A stretch of 64,000 nt of DNA, from positions 26,149,009 through 26,213,008 of the forward strand of contig CM059578.1 in NCBI GenBank assembly GCA_030386875.1. The letters run 5' to 3'. This document shows, in pieces, positions 34,919 through 46,743 of the stretch. The number at the start of each line of letters is the position of its first letter. Position 1 is the stretch's first letter. The notes under the pieces are model-generated. The model was not told where the DNA came from. It saw nothing but the letters and a program-made list of their open reading frames with translations, and ran no database searches. This stretch comes from Morinoia aosen (taxonomy: Eukaryota; Arthropoda; Malacostraca; Amphipoda; Talitridae). The position numbers and the translations under genes were made by a program.

Positions 34919-37842
34919 GCAATTCGAATGCTGGTCCTCAAAGCACAGTTTTTATATCTGCGGGAATTTCCGTTTACTCGTGTCACTTAGTTTTGTATAT
35001 CAAAGCGTTATAGATGAACTTCTTTTTGTCATCCATACAAAGAGCATGCACCATGACGAATGTTTCCGCTGTGCAGGTGCTTCTTTTTATTATTAAAATG
35101 TCTCTGCAAAAGATGATATTAGAGGTATATATGTACAGGTTAGGATATACTGTGAATACTTGAATAAATCCACCAATCGTCTAAAAAATCCACATACCAT
35201 CAAGTTAAGGTTTTAAATTATCCACCGTATAAACTGCATAAATCTTTGATTCAAATCAAACAGGTGTTTAAAATTAAAAACACCTACAGAAAAGTATCCC
35301 AACAATAAAATTTACACTATTTCACCGTTCGTTTACGTTGAAAAATACTTGAATAAATCCTTTCTATCACACAAGTAGTTACTTGTTCACCCACGAATCT
35401 GTTCAACATCTCACAGTAACGCGATTAATTCATCGCATTTACTTTTAACGAAATTTTCGACCCAAGAAATAAACGTCAGTTGTTAAACCCCTGAGTAAAT
35501 TATACTGGCGATTCACACACCGAAATTAGGCGATGTAAAAATATCAAATATTTGACCCTACAGAAGCTTCTCAGCTCCACTTTTCTCATTCGCTGAATCA
35601 CTACAGCATTCAAACTCGATTTCGCTTTCCAGCAAACGAAACTACGCCGGAAGTAAACAAATAAAACCTTCAAAGTGCGAAAGTAAAACACGTTTCCCTT
35701 ATTTACTCGCGAAGTTGGGCAAGCTGGACGCGTAGACTTTTCCCTCTGATGCGATAACTTGGTGCATATCCCGACTGTAATTTTAATCAGCTAATTAGCT
35801 CTGTCTGACGAAGGCTCCTTACGACAGTGCACTCTTCACATTTCGCTCCTGGCCCGTCAAATTTGAGCCCTCGCTCTTGCAGTGAAACATGAGAGGCGAC
35901 TTGCGGGTGTACGTTCAGACATGGTTTTCATGAATGGACAGACGGTAGCTTCGTGATATTTGCCTTAAAAATAACTCTGAATAGTGTCCTAAAATAATCT
36001 TTGAATAACTATGGATCCAGAGTTATGGCGTACGTAAAATTTCTAAAGGAATGGTTTATTGACGGGCGGGGTGGATTTCAATTTTAATTTTATGAGTTGG
36101 GTGATAGGTGAGAGTTGTTATTCACAGTAACACACGTTTCTACACTCCACTTATGAAACAAGCGAAATATGTCGTGAAAGTAAATTTTTTATTTACAGAT
36201 ATCGTTCGATTTTATGCGTTCTCTGGAATTGAGGAAAAATATCAATAAGATTCTCAGTAAGGAGAGAAAAAAACTCAAAAACATTGCTCGCTAATGAAGT
36301 GTGTTCAGGACTTATAATGTTAGGGTCTTTAATAATATCAAGTTAATTGAATTTTATGCTTCAATCTTCAAAGGCAGCGTAAAAAATGCTCATTTGCCCT
36401 AATTATGGTAGGTCAAGTAGCTAAGCTGCTCAATTTTGCATGGTCTCTTGATGAAGACTTGGCATTAAGGGCACAACAGGACAAATATACTGTGAACAAA
36501 TTTTGTTTCAACTCTCACACTTTCACCACGACCATAAGTTAAGAACACAACAAAAAATATTGAATGCAAAACACTAAATACATTTAATTTATGCATTAAA
36601 GAACCGTAGTTGAAGAAAACTATATATATTCTATCGAAAAAATATATGTCATGAATGTCATTGAATTAACATTTTTTGTGAATTAAATTGACATTTTTGG
36701 GCATAATATCATCGAATTTCATACCAAAATACTAAATATAATTTCACGCACAATAATGGGGCACCCTAAATTGATCGTCGCCAGTGTTTCACTGAATTAC
36801 ACAGAAATAAAAATTGGGTGCACAACTATTTTTTCATCTTCTCGTAAAGGAAATTAAAATGTGATGAATATTTATTCACAACCTGACTTCTTTGTGATAT
36901 ATTTCACATTAACCAGTTAAGCGACCCGAAAAGTAAGACAAGTTTGACATTATAGGTTTAACATGGCTTATTATCATGGATTTTAAATCAATGCAGTGAA
37001 GTAGTCAATAAAATCATATAGTAAACAACCGAGTGCCTGGATAGGGAAGATGGCCGTGTTTAAATCTCATTTTTACGCGTCGGTCAGCAAAGTTCAAATT
37101 TAGCAGCATCAGATGCATATGAAGATCAACCAAATGACATTAGGAAAAGATTCATTTTAAGTCCAGGAAAAAATAATCGAATCGATTCAAAAATATTTAG
37201 CGTACATGAATAGAAGAACCAATACAACCACTTTAAAGTGTGATGTTAAATCCTAAAAATATTAAGCTGATAAAATTAAAAAATTTTTCTTATTGAAGCA
37301 CAATTTGCAAGACTTTGAATAGTGCATTATTAGATTTTATGTGCGCATTATATACTATTGTGTACGCAAAACCAATTTGTGCATTGTACTGTATGTAAAA
37401 TTTTATTCCATAATTTCATATGGTTCAGTAAATTGAAGGTGTAAATAATATGCTCGTCGTACTTTAAGACTGTATAGTACGTTAAACTGCATGCTCTAAA
37501 AATAAGCATTCTATCATGTTCAATGTGCGCAAAAATTATGCATCATCTTTCCTAGGACATCGCTATAAGAATAAGCTTAGGTATTTTTTTACGAAGTTTG
37601 AATAGTGTTTCAGTTTCAGAACTGAAATTGAAACTTTCACTACCATCACTCGAGGCACTCGTCTATGAAACTCGATTGCACACTTCACCATCGGAAAACG
37701 CTTTAAATTTAGAAACTAAGTTTTGGAAACTCTCCCATCGTCCAAAAACAGTCAATTCATTAAAATTTGCAGACAGGTGTACTCGAATTCCCGAGCTTCA
37801 ATCAAATCATTAAGCTCGCCAGGTGCTGTGAAAAAACACTCA

Positions 37843-38400
37843 ATCTTTCAATCCTTATCGCATGAATTCAAATCGTTCACCGGTGAGAACGCACGGGCAG
37901 GGTTGTTGAAGTCCTCACCGCATAAATTCAAATCGTTCACTGGTGAGAACGTACGTTTTCTTTCTGCACGTTCTGTTTTTTCACGGAATGCAGAAATCCT
38001 CACCGCATAAATTCAAATCGTTCACGGATGAGAACGCTCAGCACGGGTTGTAGAATTCCTCACCGCATAAATTCAAATCGTTCACTAGTAAGAACGTACG
38101 TTTTCTTTCTGCACGTTCTGTTTTTGCACGGAATGCAGAAATCCTAACCGCATAAATTCAAATCGTTCACTGATGAGAACGCTCAGCACGGGTTGTAGAA
38201 ATCCTCACCGCATAAATTCAAATCGTTCTCTAGTGAGAACGTACGTTTTCTTTCTGCACGTTCTGTTTTTGCACGGAATGCAGAAATCCTCACCGCATGA
38301 ATTCAAATCGTTCACTGATGAGAACGCACAGCACAGGTTGTAGAAATCCTCACCGCATGCATTCAAATCGTTCGCTGGTGAGAACGCAGGGCACGGGATG
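37843..38400. repeat. 145-bp higher-order repeat with hairpin units
   Basis: CCTCACCGCAT recurs at 37913, 38058, 38203 and 38348, exactly 145 bases apart. Inside each period are two related monomers, both with CATAAATTCAAATCGTTCAC and a CGTTC...GAACG inverted pair. One continues TACGTTTTCTTTCTGCACG, the other CTCAGCACGGGTTGTAG. Confidence 0.93.
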
Positions 38401-39175
38401 CAGAACTTCAAATGTAGGTAAGGAAAGCGAAACAAACTTGCATCAGGTGTCGGCGCGTTTCCTGGCTTTCGTGTCCGACAGTTATTCTGAGACACGCTCC
38501 CCAAAACACTCCTCCCTCGCTCTCCACGACACTTAGACACGATTGCCTTCTATTTTTAGGCCACTCTCAACTTTGAATTCATGCATGGGCTTCCTGTCCA
38601 ACTTTTTGGTGGATATTATGGCTTGTTCTTCCGGCCTGCGATGTCTGGCACCCGTGCTGTCGTGTTTCTGCGTGTTGCAGAGATTTTCTTGAATCAAAAT
38701 GCTCACTTCTGATAAGATAATACTTCGAAAATCTGATGAGGCGATGAAGCAGCACCGAACTTACAATTTCGTTTTATGAATGCGCTAAAAACACTCTAAT
38801 AATAAATATAATAAACTCAGTTAACGATACCTTTGGTCAAAAGCTATTTAGTTGTCAAAAACTAATATCGATGTATGTACGGTCTAAAAACACTCTTATG
38901 TCTGAACCAGCAGTGTAAAAAGTGCGAACCTAAATCTGAGATGTAATAATCATTATGGCATCAGTCTCAAATAAATTATTTGAAATTGATATTATGTTGC
39001 AAAAATTCTGTATTGTTAGTTACGTTTCTCATCGAGTTCAGAATGACAGTAATGTTGTTCTTCAAATCACGGAGAACTCCTCGAAGTTAATGATCAATCA
39101 TTATATTCTTGCTTAAGGTGGGCGTCAGAATCATTTTCATTCATGTTGATGGTGAAGTTAGCTCCCTAACAACGC

Positions 39176-39177
<2 letters not shown>

Positions 39178-39210
<33 letters not shown>

Positions 39211-39211
39211 C

Positions 39212-39272
<61 letters not shown>
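39178..39272. repeat. TA dinucleotide tract
   Basis: Two pure TA runs (39178-39206 and 39216-39272) split by CAGACCTTT. Confidence 0.97.
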
Positions 39273-39275
<3 letters not shown>

Positions 39276-39500
39276 TCTGGGAACATTTTCACGCACACTG
39301 TTTGTGGCATGTGCGTGCGCTTCGACTCGGCCAGTATAGTTTGCGTAAAACAAGTGTATACTGCAAACATTAAATGAAGTAGGTACACTCTTCAAATGAT
39401 ACAAATACATCGTGTGCAGCACATTGCACACTGCATACAGTACCTACACTCCTCCCGTAGCTTGTACACGCTACACGCCTAACTCGTATTCTACCTACAC

Positions 39501-39809
39501 CACGGTAGAAGATAAAAGGTCTGATAAAACCAGCCTTTTTTCGTCGACCGTGAGTCAATACTGACGTCATGGCAACGAACCAACAACAGCGCTCATATTG
39601 CATCTGACAACACTGCTAGCCCCAAATATGGCGGCACTGTTGGCCTAACGATATGTCGCAATGGTGACGTCTTGAAAGTTTACTTGAAATAAAGCCGTTC
39701 TATTGGCTTCAGGATTTCTGTTTAAAATAAAGCCGGTCTATTAGGTAGCCAAACTAGAGGAGTGTACTTTTAAACATAGAAATGACACTGCCTCGTTTCC
39801 TCTACCGTG
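39501..39809 (+). mobile_element. Non-autonomous DNA transposon, CACGGTAGAGGAAAC family (copy 2)
   Basis: Starts CACGGTAGAAG, ends TTTCCTCTACCGTG, about 309 bases. The core CAGCGCTCATATTGCATCTG and GACAACACTGCTAGC match copy 1. It is longer because of an extra AAATAAAGCCG.TCTATTGG repeat. The 8-bp flanks match at only 5 of 8 positions. It also contains one TGACGTCA. Confidence 0.85.
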
Positions 39810-40671
39810 GCCCACATTGAGTGCAGTGCGTACAACACGTGAATGTTCACAGCCAAATGTCACTCGGCACTGACGATTATGAGGCAAACAAACACGCATA
39901 ACGGCACAGTAAATATAACTAAAATAAACGCAAACAAATAATGGCATGGTGAAACGCGATGCTGTTCATCAGCAAGTAATTCTCTGTATAATAATACGGT
40001 TAGTAGCTTGCTAACTTGCTCGTACGCATCTGCAGTAATAGTCTGCTTGCGTCGGTTCTCTCACTGTGAAGACCTGAAGCAAGTTTTGATCTTAGACAAT
40101 GGTGTTTGTGAGTCGAATTCGTCTTTGCCACGTGTAGAGATGTGCTTGCAAGTATTGTTCATCTCTGTTTGTGCTTCTAAAATTAAGCAAATTGGATTCA
40201 ATTAGTTGTACGTGCATAGGTGCCAATAATTTTCTAACTTGATTCAAGTGTTCTTTTATTTGGGGAATTTACTTAAAGGACTTCCGTTTAGGAATCTCCT
40301 CTGATGAAACTGTGCTCTTGAATAACCGAAAAAATGTAATACAGTAGAAATGGTTATTTGATACGAACTAAACTGTTATACGTTAAGCGTAATCTCACAC
40401 ATTAAAAAACCGATTAATTTGATTAAAGCTGTCTCAAAATAACGAAAATTTGGAGCGATGTAGTAGTTTTAATTTTTTGTTTACGTAACTGTCCATTTTA
40501 CGGCAGCATCCACTTCAAGTTAAGAAATTGTTCCACATTAGTTAAAAACGGATATTCTCTGCGGTTTTTACCACTTGCAACTCGAAAAAAAACATTCAAA
40601 CATTTCGACCTATTAAACCATTTTTAAAATGTGTTTATTTTGAATAGAGAACAACTGTGCTAGCAACGTTT

Positions 40672-40835
40672 CAAACACAAATCTTATCACACTACCAATT
40701 CGGACACAGAAGCAGCCACTTATGACATACGAGGGCTATTCGCTGAAAAAAAACGTAAAAAAGAGCGCGTTTCTACACATCTTATCACACTTCCGGTTCG
40801 TACACAGGAGTAGCCACTTATGACATCAGTACACT
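40672..40835. repeat. Two-copy tandem duplication, about 100 bp
   Basis: AATCTTATCACACTACCAAT and GCAGCCACTTATGACAT recur near 40777-40830 (ATCTTATCACACTTCCGGTT, GTAGCCACTTATGACAT). Confidence 0.85.
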
Positions 40836-41382
40836 AGTCTTTAAAAAATGAACGAAAAAAATTGTGAGATTCGTCACTCACTCCCAATGCTCTTTGATCT
40901 CACGTGAAAAAAAAAATATCCTCCAGCCTAGCCTTCATGTTTTAGTCGAAAAGCTGTGAGCAAAGATTCGAACTGTGTGCTCACGTGAGCGAATCGATCA
41001 TACCACACATTTAAATGCAGTCAACAAGCGGTCCAAGACAGCAACAATAATTCACTACGGAGTTGTGGTTAGAGTAAAACAGAATGAAATATGTGCACCA
41101 GTAATCCACCAAATTCACCATCATTTCCAAACTGAAGGTGTTTTCCTCATAATTATAGTGATTTAAATCAGCATGCACTGCGTAAAAATCAGGTTACCCG
41201 CACGTACCTCTAATTGTGCTTCTCCAAAATTCGCTTATGATGACTACAATTTGATTTAGAAAATGAATTTTACTCAATGAGTATATTTTTTTAATGTAGG
41301 TATAACCTTTGGTTATTTTCTGCTCCTTGGATCTTAATTTACGGATTATGATGCAATATTTTCCAAGAGTATTTTAACGAGC

Positions 41383-41580
41383 GATAAAATTGAGATGACT
41401 TGAAGACACACGAATGATCTGAGAGATAGTTTAATATACGTAGTAAACTCCGTAGACTTTAAAAAAATCATTTCGACAAGTTGAATTTTATTGAAATATT
41501 TAAAGTCTACGGAGTTCACACCTGAGATTCAACTATCACCCAGATAATTCGGTGAGTTTTCAAGTCATTTGAATTTTATC
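41383..41580. mobile_element. Short foldback element
   Basis: Outer ends GATAAAATTGAGATGACTTG and the complement GATAAAATTCAAATGACTTG pair, and the inner blocks ACTCCGTAGACTTTAAA and TTTAAAGTCTACGGAGT pair perfectly. GATAGTT/AACTATC pairs between them. 198 bases, no coding capacity. Confidence 0.85.
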
Positions 41581-41726
41581 TTTATTTATCATCTCATTAT
41601 ACAGAGAGTCGATATAATATACTAAGACAAGCAAAAAACGTTGCCCCGCTGCAAAACGTAGCACAAAACGGATTTTAACCAATATCTGTTCTCATGAAAA
41701 AGGTGATGGACGCCTCAACATTTCAC

Positions 41727-41866
41727 CGGGTCTGAAATTAGGTCTCATTGGGTCTGAAATTGGGTTTAATTGAGAATGAAATTGGGTTTCATTAAGTTAG
41801 AAATTGAGTTTCATTGGATCTAAAATTGGGTTTAATGGGGTCTGAAATTGGGTTTCTTTGGATCTG
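41727..41866. repeat. GGGTCTGAAATTGGGTTTCATT repeat (~21 bp)
   Basis: Six to seven diverged units of GTCTGAAATTGGGTTT.ATT. Confidence 0.9.
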
Positions 41867-43282
41867 ACCTAAAACTCTTTGAAAAATTATTGGATGATTT
41901 CGAATGTCGAAGAAACTAAAAATGAATTTCTTAGTTATAGTGCACGGACGAGAAATTCATCGCTCGACGGTAGTGAAGGTAAACTCAATGTCAAAAACAG
42001 TTATAAAATACGCAATAGCAGAAAAATGTTGGTGAGAGCAGAGTGAAACAGGACATCTGAGCTGCTGGAAAGGCTTGGAGCAGCAAAGCGAAACAAAATG
42101 AAATTTGGGAAGGCATCTGAGATTGACGCAGGGCAGAAACATGGCTGGTAAAGTTTTTGACATGGTTGGTGGAACTGCTGGAAAAGATTTCAAAAGTGTT
42201 GGGGAGAAATATATTGAAAATGGTTAATATTATATACCATCCATCAGCCTCAGTAAAGGTTTTAGAGATATAAAAATGCATACATGTGAACGGAAGATAA
42301 CTAATTTGTGCTGTTATAAGAATTGATGAAAGAGTATTAGAAAGTATATAAAAATTCAAAAGTGTTGGATGTATGGGAAAATATGTAACTTAACTTTCAT
42401 TACCCAAAATACAGACACAAAATTACACAGAAATTCCTACAGTACCTCAGCTCTCTTTTTTTTGTACATGGTTGTTATTACCTCCAAAAATGTCTGTGCA
42501 GAAAGGAATTTAAAATACAGAAAGTAATTTAGCAAAAACATTCCCCTAGTAGCTCAGAATACCTAAAAATAAGTTTTAGTTACAAGTAACAAAATACCAT
42601 ATCTGTTCGTATTCAATATGGCGAGCTGCTCTATAGTATCAGCTCTCTGCTCCCAAGTGCTTTCAATCCCCTCTCAAAGACTTTACTCGCGGGTTAACTC
42701 GATCGATGTGTGCAGTCTATTGCTTGAAAGTGTTTGACGAGAAGAAAATGGTATTTTCATGTTACTAATGCGGACACCAACACTAATGACAAATAATATT
42801 TAAAAAATACAATAGACGATTAATTTAAGAGCACTAAGAAATTAGTTAAAGGTTTTTTCCTTCATCATTTGAAAAATATGAATGCGTCTGTTGAAATATT
42901 TGGATAAACTCAATTAAATTGTAGGGTAGAAATTACAACGTATTCTTCGAAGCAATAGTAGCAGTGGGAATGCAAAAATGGGGATGAAATATATAAACTG
43001 GAAACAAACTATGAGAATGCCAATAGGATTACTTTACAGTGTTTGATAGGGGCAAAAAAGAGTTGAACATCAGTTCAAATGCTTGTTCACAAGAAAATGC
43101 AGTAGCCGAGCAAATAACTTTTTATACGAGACGGGTTGTTTGAGAAGCATAGATGAAACGTCTACTAGATATGAAGAGGCTTATGAAGATGGCTAAATCT
43201 TATTCATAGAACAAGAAGAAAAACCAGAGTAAAAACGAACATTACATTTATTGCAAACGTTTTGGAATATAATAAAACTATC

Positions 43283-43600
43283 AGCTACTGATGTTTAACC
43301 AAGAGTCGTAACTTTGGTGTCCTTCACTCCCAAAAAGCTGACTTACTGGCTTGAATATACCTTAAATTTCACTCAGAAATTACCGATATTGAACCAAGAG
43401 CTTCAGTGTTCTACACTCTCAAAACGCTGGCTAACTAGTTTAAATAAACTTTAAATTTCACTCATAAACTACTGATGTTGAACCTAGAGCTTAGGTGTCC
43501 TTCACTCTGAAAACGCTGACTCACTGGCTTATAAATACCTTAAATTTCACTAACAAACTACCGATATTGAACCTAGAACCAAGTCCATCTCCCCCAAAAC
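43283..43600 (-). repeat. Tandem array derived from the donor flank of the 43619 exon
   Basis: Units of about 80-89 bases share GAAATTTAAGGTAT, CAGCGTTTT and GGTTCAATATCGGTAGTTT on the gene strand. The real donor flank (TGAAACAGGTACGC, then TGCGTTTTGGGGGAG, then TAGGTTCAATATCGGTAG) aligns as the first, most diverged unit. GT dinucleotides at the donor position fall at 43538, 43449 and 43360, spacings 80, 89 and 89 from the real donor at 43618. Two of these (AAG/GTATTT and AAG/GTATAT) still look like donors. Confidence 0.75.
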
Positions 43601-43618
43601 GCAGTACAGTTTGCGTAC

Positions 43619-43807
43619 CTGTTTCAGGATGCTTTGGGCCTGCACAGTGAGGAAGCGGGGGTAGAAAGGCTCCTCGTTGCATATCAACCAGAAGAGATGG
43701 TCTTCATCACAGCCTTTGAAAGGAGACTTGCCCACCATCATTTCGTAGAGCAACACGCCGAAGCTCCACCAGTCCACACACTGGTTGTAGTGCTGGCCCT
43801 TGATCAC
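43619..43807 (-). CDS. Pkcdelta: Novel PKC (delta class), exon with kinase C-lobe (subdomain IX region)
   Basis: Exactly 63 codons, phase 0 on both sides. It starts VIKGQHYNQCVDWWSFG, where DWWSFG is the helix-F motif of AGC kinases, then VLLYEMMVGKSPFKG, an acidic DEDHLFW segment, and ends in SILKQ. The acceptor is ATATGACCAG/GTGATC and the donor CAG/GTACGC. The tract upstream of the acceptor (AAAATGATGAAAATATGAC) is purine-rich, so the polypyrimidine tract is poor; a TACTAAA branch-point-like motif lies about 25-30 bases upstream. The CDEDxLFW-ICNE pattern resembles insect PKC-delta more than PKC-epsilon, from my knowledge of the family. Oddity: both edges of this exon are copied several times into the flanking introns (43283-43600 and 43850-44515). 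Confidence 0.95.
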
Positions 43808-43849
43808 CTGGTCATATTTTCATCATTTTTAGTAGTGCATTTTCTGTAA

Positions 43850-44178
43850 TAATGTTTTCATAGCTGGGTCCAGTGCCGGACCCTGATCACGTAAGTGATG
43901 TTGCAAAATAATAATAATAATAATAATTACAAAGATAATAGTACAACAGGTTGTAGTGCTGGCCCTTGACTGGTTGTAGTGCTGATGATCACGGAAGTGA
44001 GGTTTCAAAATAATAATAACAATAATTGAAATAATAATGGTACAACAGGTTGAAGTGCTGGCCCTTGATCACCTGGTGGTATTTTTTTCAGCATTTTAGT
44101 AGTGCCTTTCTGTCTAACGTGTATATATTAATTAATATATACATATATTATTATATATACATATTATTTATAAATATT

Positions 44179-44237
<59 letters not shown>

Positions 44238-44515
44238 CATGTAACATAGCTGGAGAAAGCGCTGGTTCCTGATCACCTGGAAGACATATTCGATATTTCG
44301 GCCAATTATAATAATAATTGAATTAGTTGTAGTACTGGTCCTTAATCACCTGGAAGACATCTTCGACATTTCTGGTAATCATAAAAATAATAATAAAATG
44401 AGTTGTAGTGCTGGTCATTAAAAACCTGGGAGACATATTCAACATGTCGGTAATGTATAACAATAGTGGAACTGGTATAAGTGCTCGCCTATGATCCCCT
44501 GTGTGATATATTTAA
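43850..44515 (-). repeat. Array of decayed copies of the 43807 splice acceptor and exon start
   Basis: Blocks resembling the real acceptor region (43780-43848) recur at about 43860-43885, 43949-43990, 44046-44114, 44250-44300, 44325-44375, 44402-44440 and faintly 44470-44510. The best copy (44046-44114) keeps about 70 bases, from the AGTAGTGC...TTTCTGT flank to the exon start. On the gene strand, copies starting at 44072, 44276, 44349 and 44425 keep CAG directly before a GTGATC-like start. They read VIKGQHFN, VIRNQR, VIKDQYYN-stop and VFNDQHYN. Runs of AAT trinucleotides and a TA tract are interspersed. Confidence 0.85.
44181..44236. repeat. TA dinucleotide tract inside the acceptor-copy array
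   Basis: A 50-base-plus TA run between two of the decayed acceptor copies. Confidence 0.97.
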
Positions 44516-45479
44516 GATTTTACTCGAGCATTACACCAATAATAAAGCTGCACTCTACAATACTCGTTACCTATTATAAATACATCTAGAATGAATGACA
44601 GAATAAATATCTTGCATTCATCAAAATAACTAAACATTAAAAATACAGTGACGTTTGATTGATAAAATTGTGTTCGAATGTAGCATTCAGAAGACTATAC
44701 TTGTGGTACCAAAAATTTCACGTACTCATGTTTCTATCAGCACCTACTGACAATAATGATTGAAACGATTGCGAGAAATGAACATGGATAATGAAGTCCC
44801 TTATTCGTTACACCGTATTCTCATTCTAAATAGTAAATTTTCTTTTGGTCGAGTACGCTCGGCTTCTCACTCACTTTTCTCACTTTTTCTTGCAGAATAA
44901 ACTTTTAGAGTAAAAAATATACGCTCATTGTGATTTGCGAGACATGCATAACACGAAATGAAAACGCAATGAAATACACCAAATACAAATTAAATTACGT
45001 GGGATGAAGAACCCAAATTTTTTTTGGATAGCTAGCTTTCTACGCTGCATTCATGTCCTCTGCGATTCTTCCATTGTGTCGCAAAGCAAAACAAAATTGC
45101 ACTTATGTTCAACTTTGACCATTCTTTACAAGGTCAGCAAATGTGAACTCTGTACTTTCCAAGGAAAATTTAATTCATGATGAACATCTTATAACCTTGC
45201 TGGATTTTGACTGAATATGGAACTCACATTATCATTCACACATCAGCAAAAGTGAATGTATTGCTCTCTGAAAATAATCCAATCTGTATAAAGCATCCCC
45301 TTCCACCAGATTTGTAGCACCAGGTACCCTAGGCTTTCTAATTTTTACATAAATTGATGCTTCAGAAATTCGGAGCGGCTGTGGAAACTTTGCGCTTTGG
45401 GCCATGTGTTTTATCAATATTCAATGAACCAGGCAGGGTACCTCGTAAAATTTATAAAAAGTTACTAGAACGATCAAAA

Positions 45480-45735
45480 GTATCAGTCTGATTTGCTGGT
45501 ACATCTGCACACATTGGATAGGAGTTCAACTAAAATTGGTTAAGTTTGTCTATCCTAGCACGCATAGGACAGGCGTTCAATTAATTAAGTTTGTCTGCTT
45601 AATGCGACGAGGTAGGCGTTAAGCTATCATTAGTTAAGTATGTCTATTTGTTACGCTAAGTCTATTAATATATTTGGTGTGTTTTTCAAACGTGACATTA
45701 GTTAAGTCTGTCTACTTAACGCGGTGGGGATTGGC
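45480..45735. repeat. Diverged TTAAGTTTGTCTA repeat (~60-65 bp)
   Basis: Four units with TTAGTTAAGT.TGTCTA, GC.TAACGCG and AGGCGTTCAA-like words. Confidence 0.7.
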
Positions 45736-46544
45736 GCATCCAAACGGAATCCTATTATTTCACCTCGGCCATAAAGGCCGAGATTCAGGGATTTATATCT
45801 TTTGTGTCACTTCGCTAATTCCATGTCTTAGTTGCTTTTTCCTTTTATTTTTTCTTTTCCTTCATTCCCAACTCGCTGTTTCTATCTACCGAATATCCTG
45901 TTTGTCAGCACACATTGTGCTTAGATTCCTCGTTGTCTACAGTCTGTACTAAATGATCTCTTCTTTTCGCTCCTCTAAGATCCCTTTTGTTGTGGCTAGG
46001 GAAACTTAAATTAGGTAAAATAATGATAAAAATAATCTATATGCACAAAAAGGGACAGAGCAGTAAACTTGAAGAGAAAACGTCAGGTGCTTATTACAAA
46101 GTTGACTTCAAAACATTTGAACAGTTGATCCATGCTTTCAAACCGCTAAATTAAGGTGAACCGCTTCAAACCGCTTCCTCAACATTTGTATTAGTTAAAC
46201 GTAAGTTACCACTAGCTACACTTCATCAATAAAATTAAAAAACAACGAATAATTAATCATCATTTTATGAACTAACTTTAGAGGTCCATGCACCAGATTT
46301 CATGTATATATCGAATATATTTCGTTACTTGCTTGGGGAAAATTAGTAGAAGCTTTTATTGAAATTAATTCAGCATTATACCACCATGGACTATTTTAGT
46401 GTACAACGTAAGAAAAATATCGATGAGTTTCAAAGGGTTATGGAAAGTTTGATCAGATTCAAATGACTGCCGTACAGAAAAGGATATGAAAATAAACGGT
46501 GCATCGTCATTTAGGATGTAATCGTTATAAAAATCATCGATTAA

Positions 46545-46743
46545 CCCTTTGAATGCGACGCGAGCCACCGAAGGGCACGGAGGGAATTTTCCTAATGTTG
46601 CTGACCGACCATTAGTCACAAACCCAATTTCCATGTTTAATATTTAACCAGAACTAAATGAAGGTACGATTCAGTTAATGTTTGTTATTTTCAACACTGT
46701 TTGCTAAAATTGACTTATGATTTTGACCTGCCAAAGTCACAGT
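46545..46743 (+). mobile_element. piggyBac-like non-autonomous element, copy 1
   Basis: TTAA (46541-46544) followed by CCCTTTGAATGCGACGCGAG. The body shares CACGGAGGGAATTTT, GCTGACCGACCA and CTAAATGAAGG.ACGATTCAGTTAAT with copies at 49568 and 58832. The right end (CTGCCAAAGTCACAGTGG) is degraded. Confidence 0.75.

Larger units (their letters stand above)
29282..43618 (-). other. PKC intron (14.3 kb)
   Basis: Phase 0, GT-AG. It holds a 26-bp array, a TTAA-flanked MITE, a 670-bp foldback, a CAGTATTGTGGT-type array, a 36-bp array, a 145-bp higher-order array, a TA tract, one hAT-like element, a short foldback and the donor-derived array. The stretches 29300-30480, 31870-33560, 35000-37840, 38405-39170 and 41870-43280 have no gene I can recognise. 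Short open frames there have no recognisable domain. Confidence 0.85.

Noticed and set aside
41957..42359. 122-codon minus-strand open frame and a coding-like plus-strand segment (AGKVFDMVGGTAGKDF)
   Set aside because: I could not match either to a family, and the plus frame is short and closed on both sides. It may be a transposon relic, but there is not enough to annotate.
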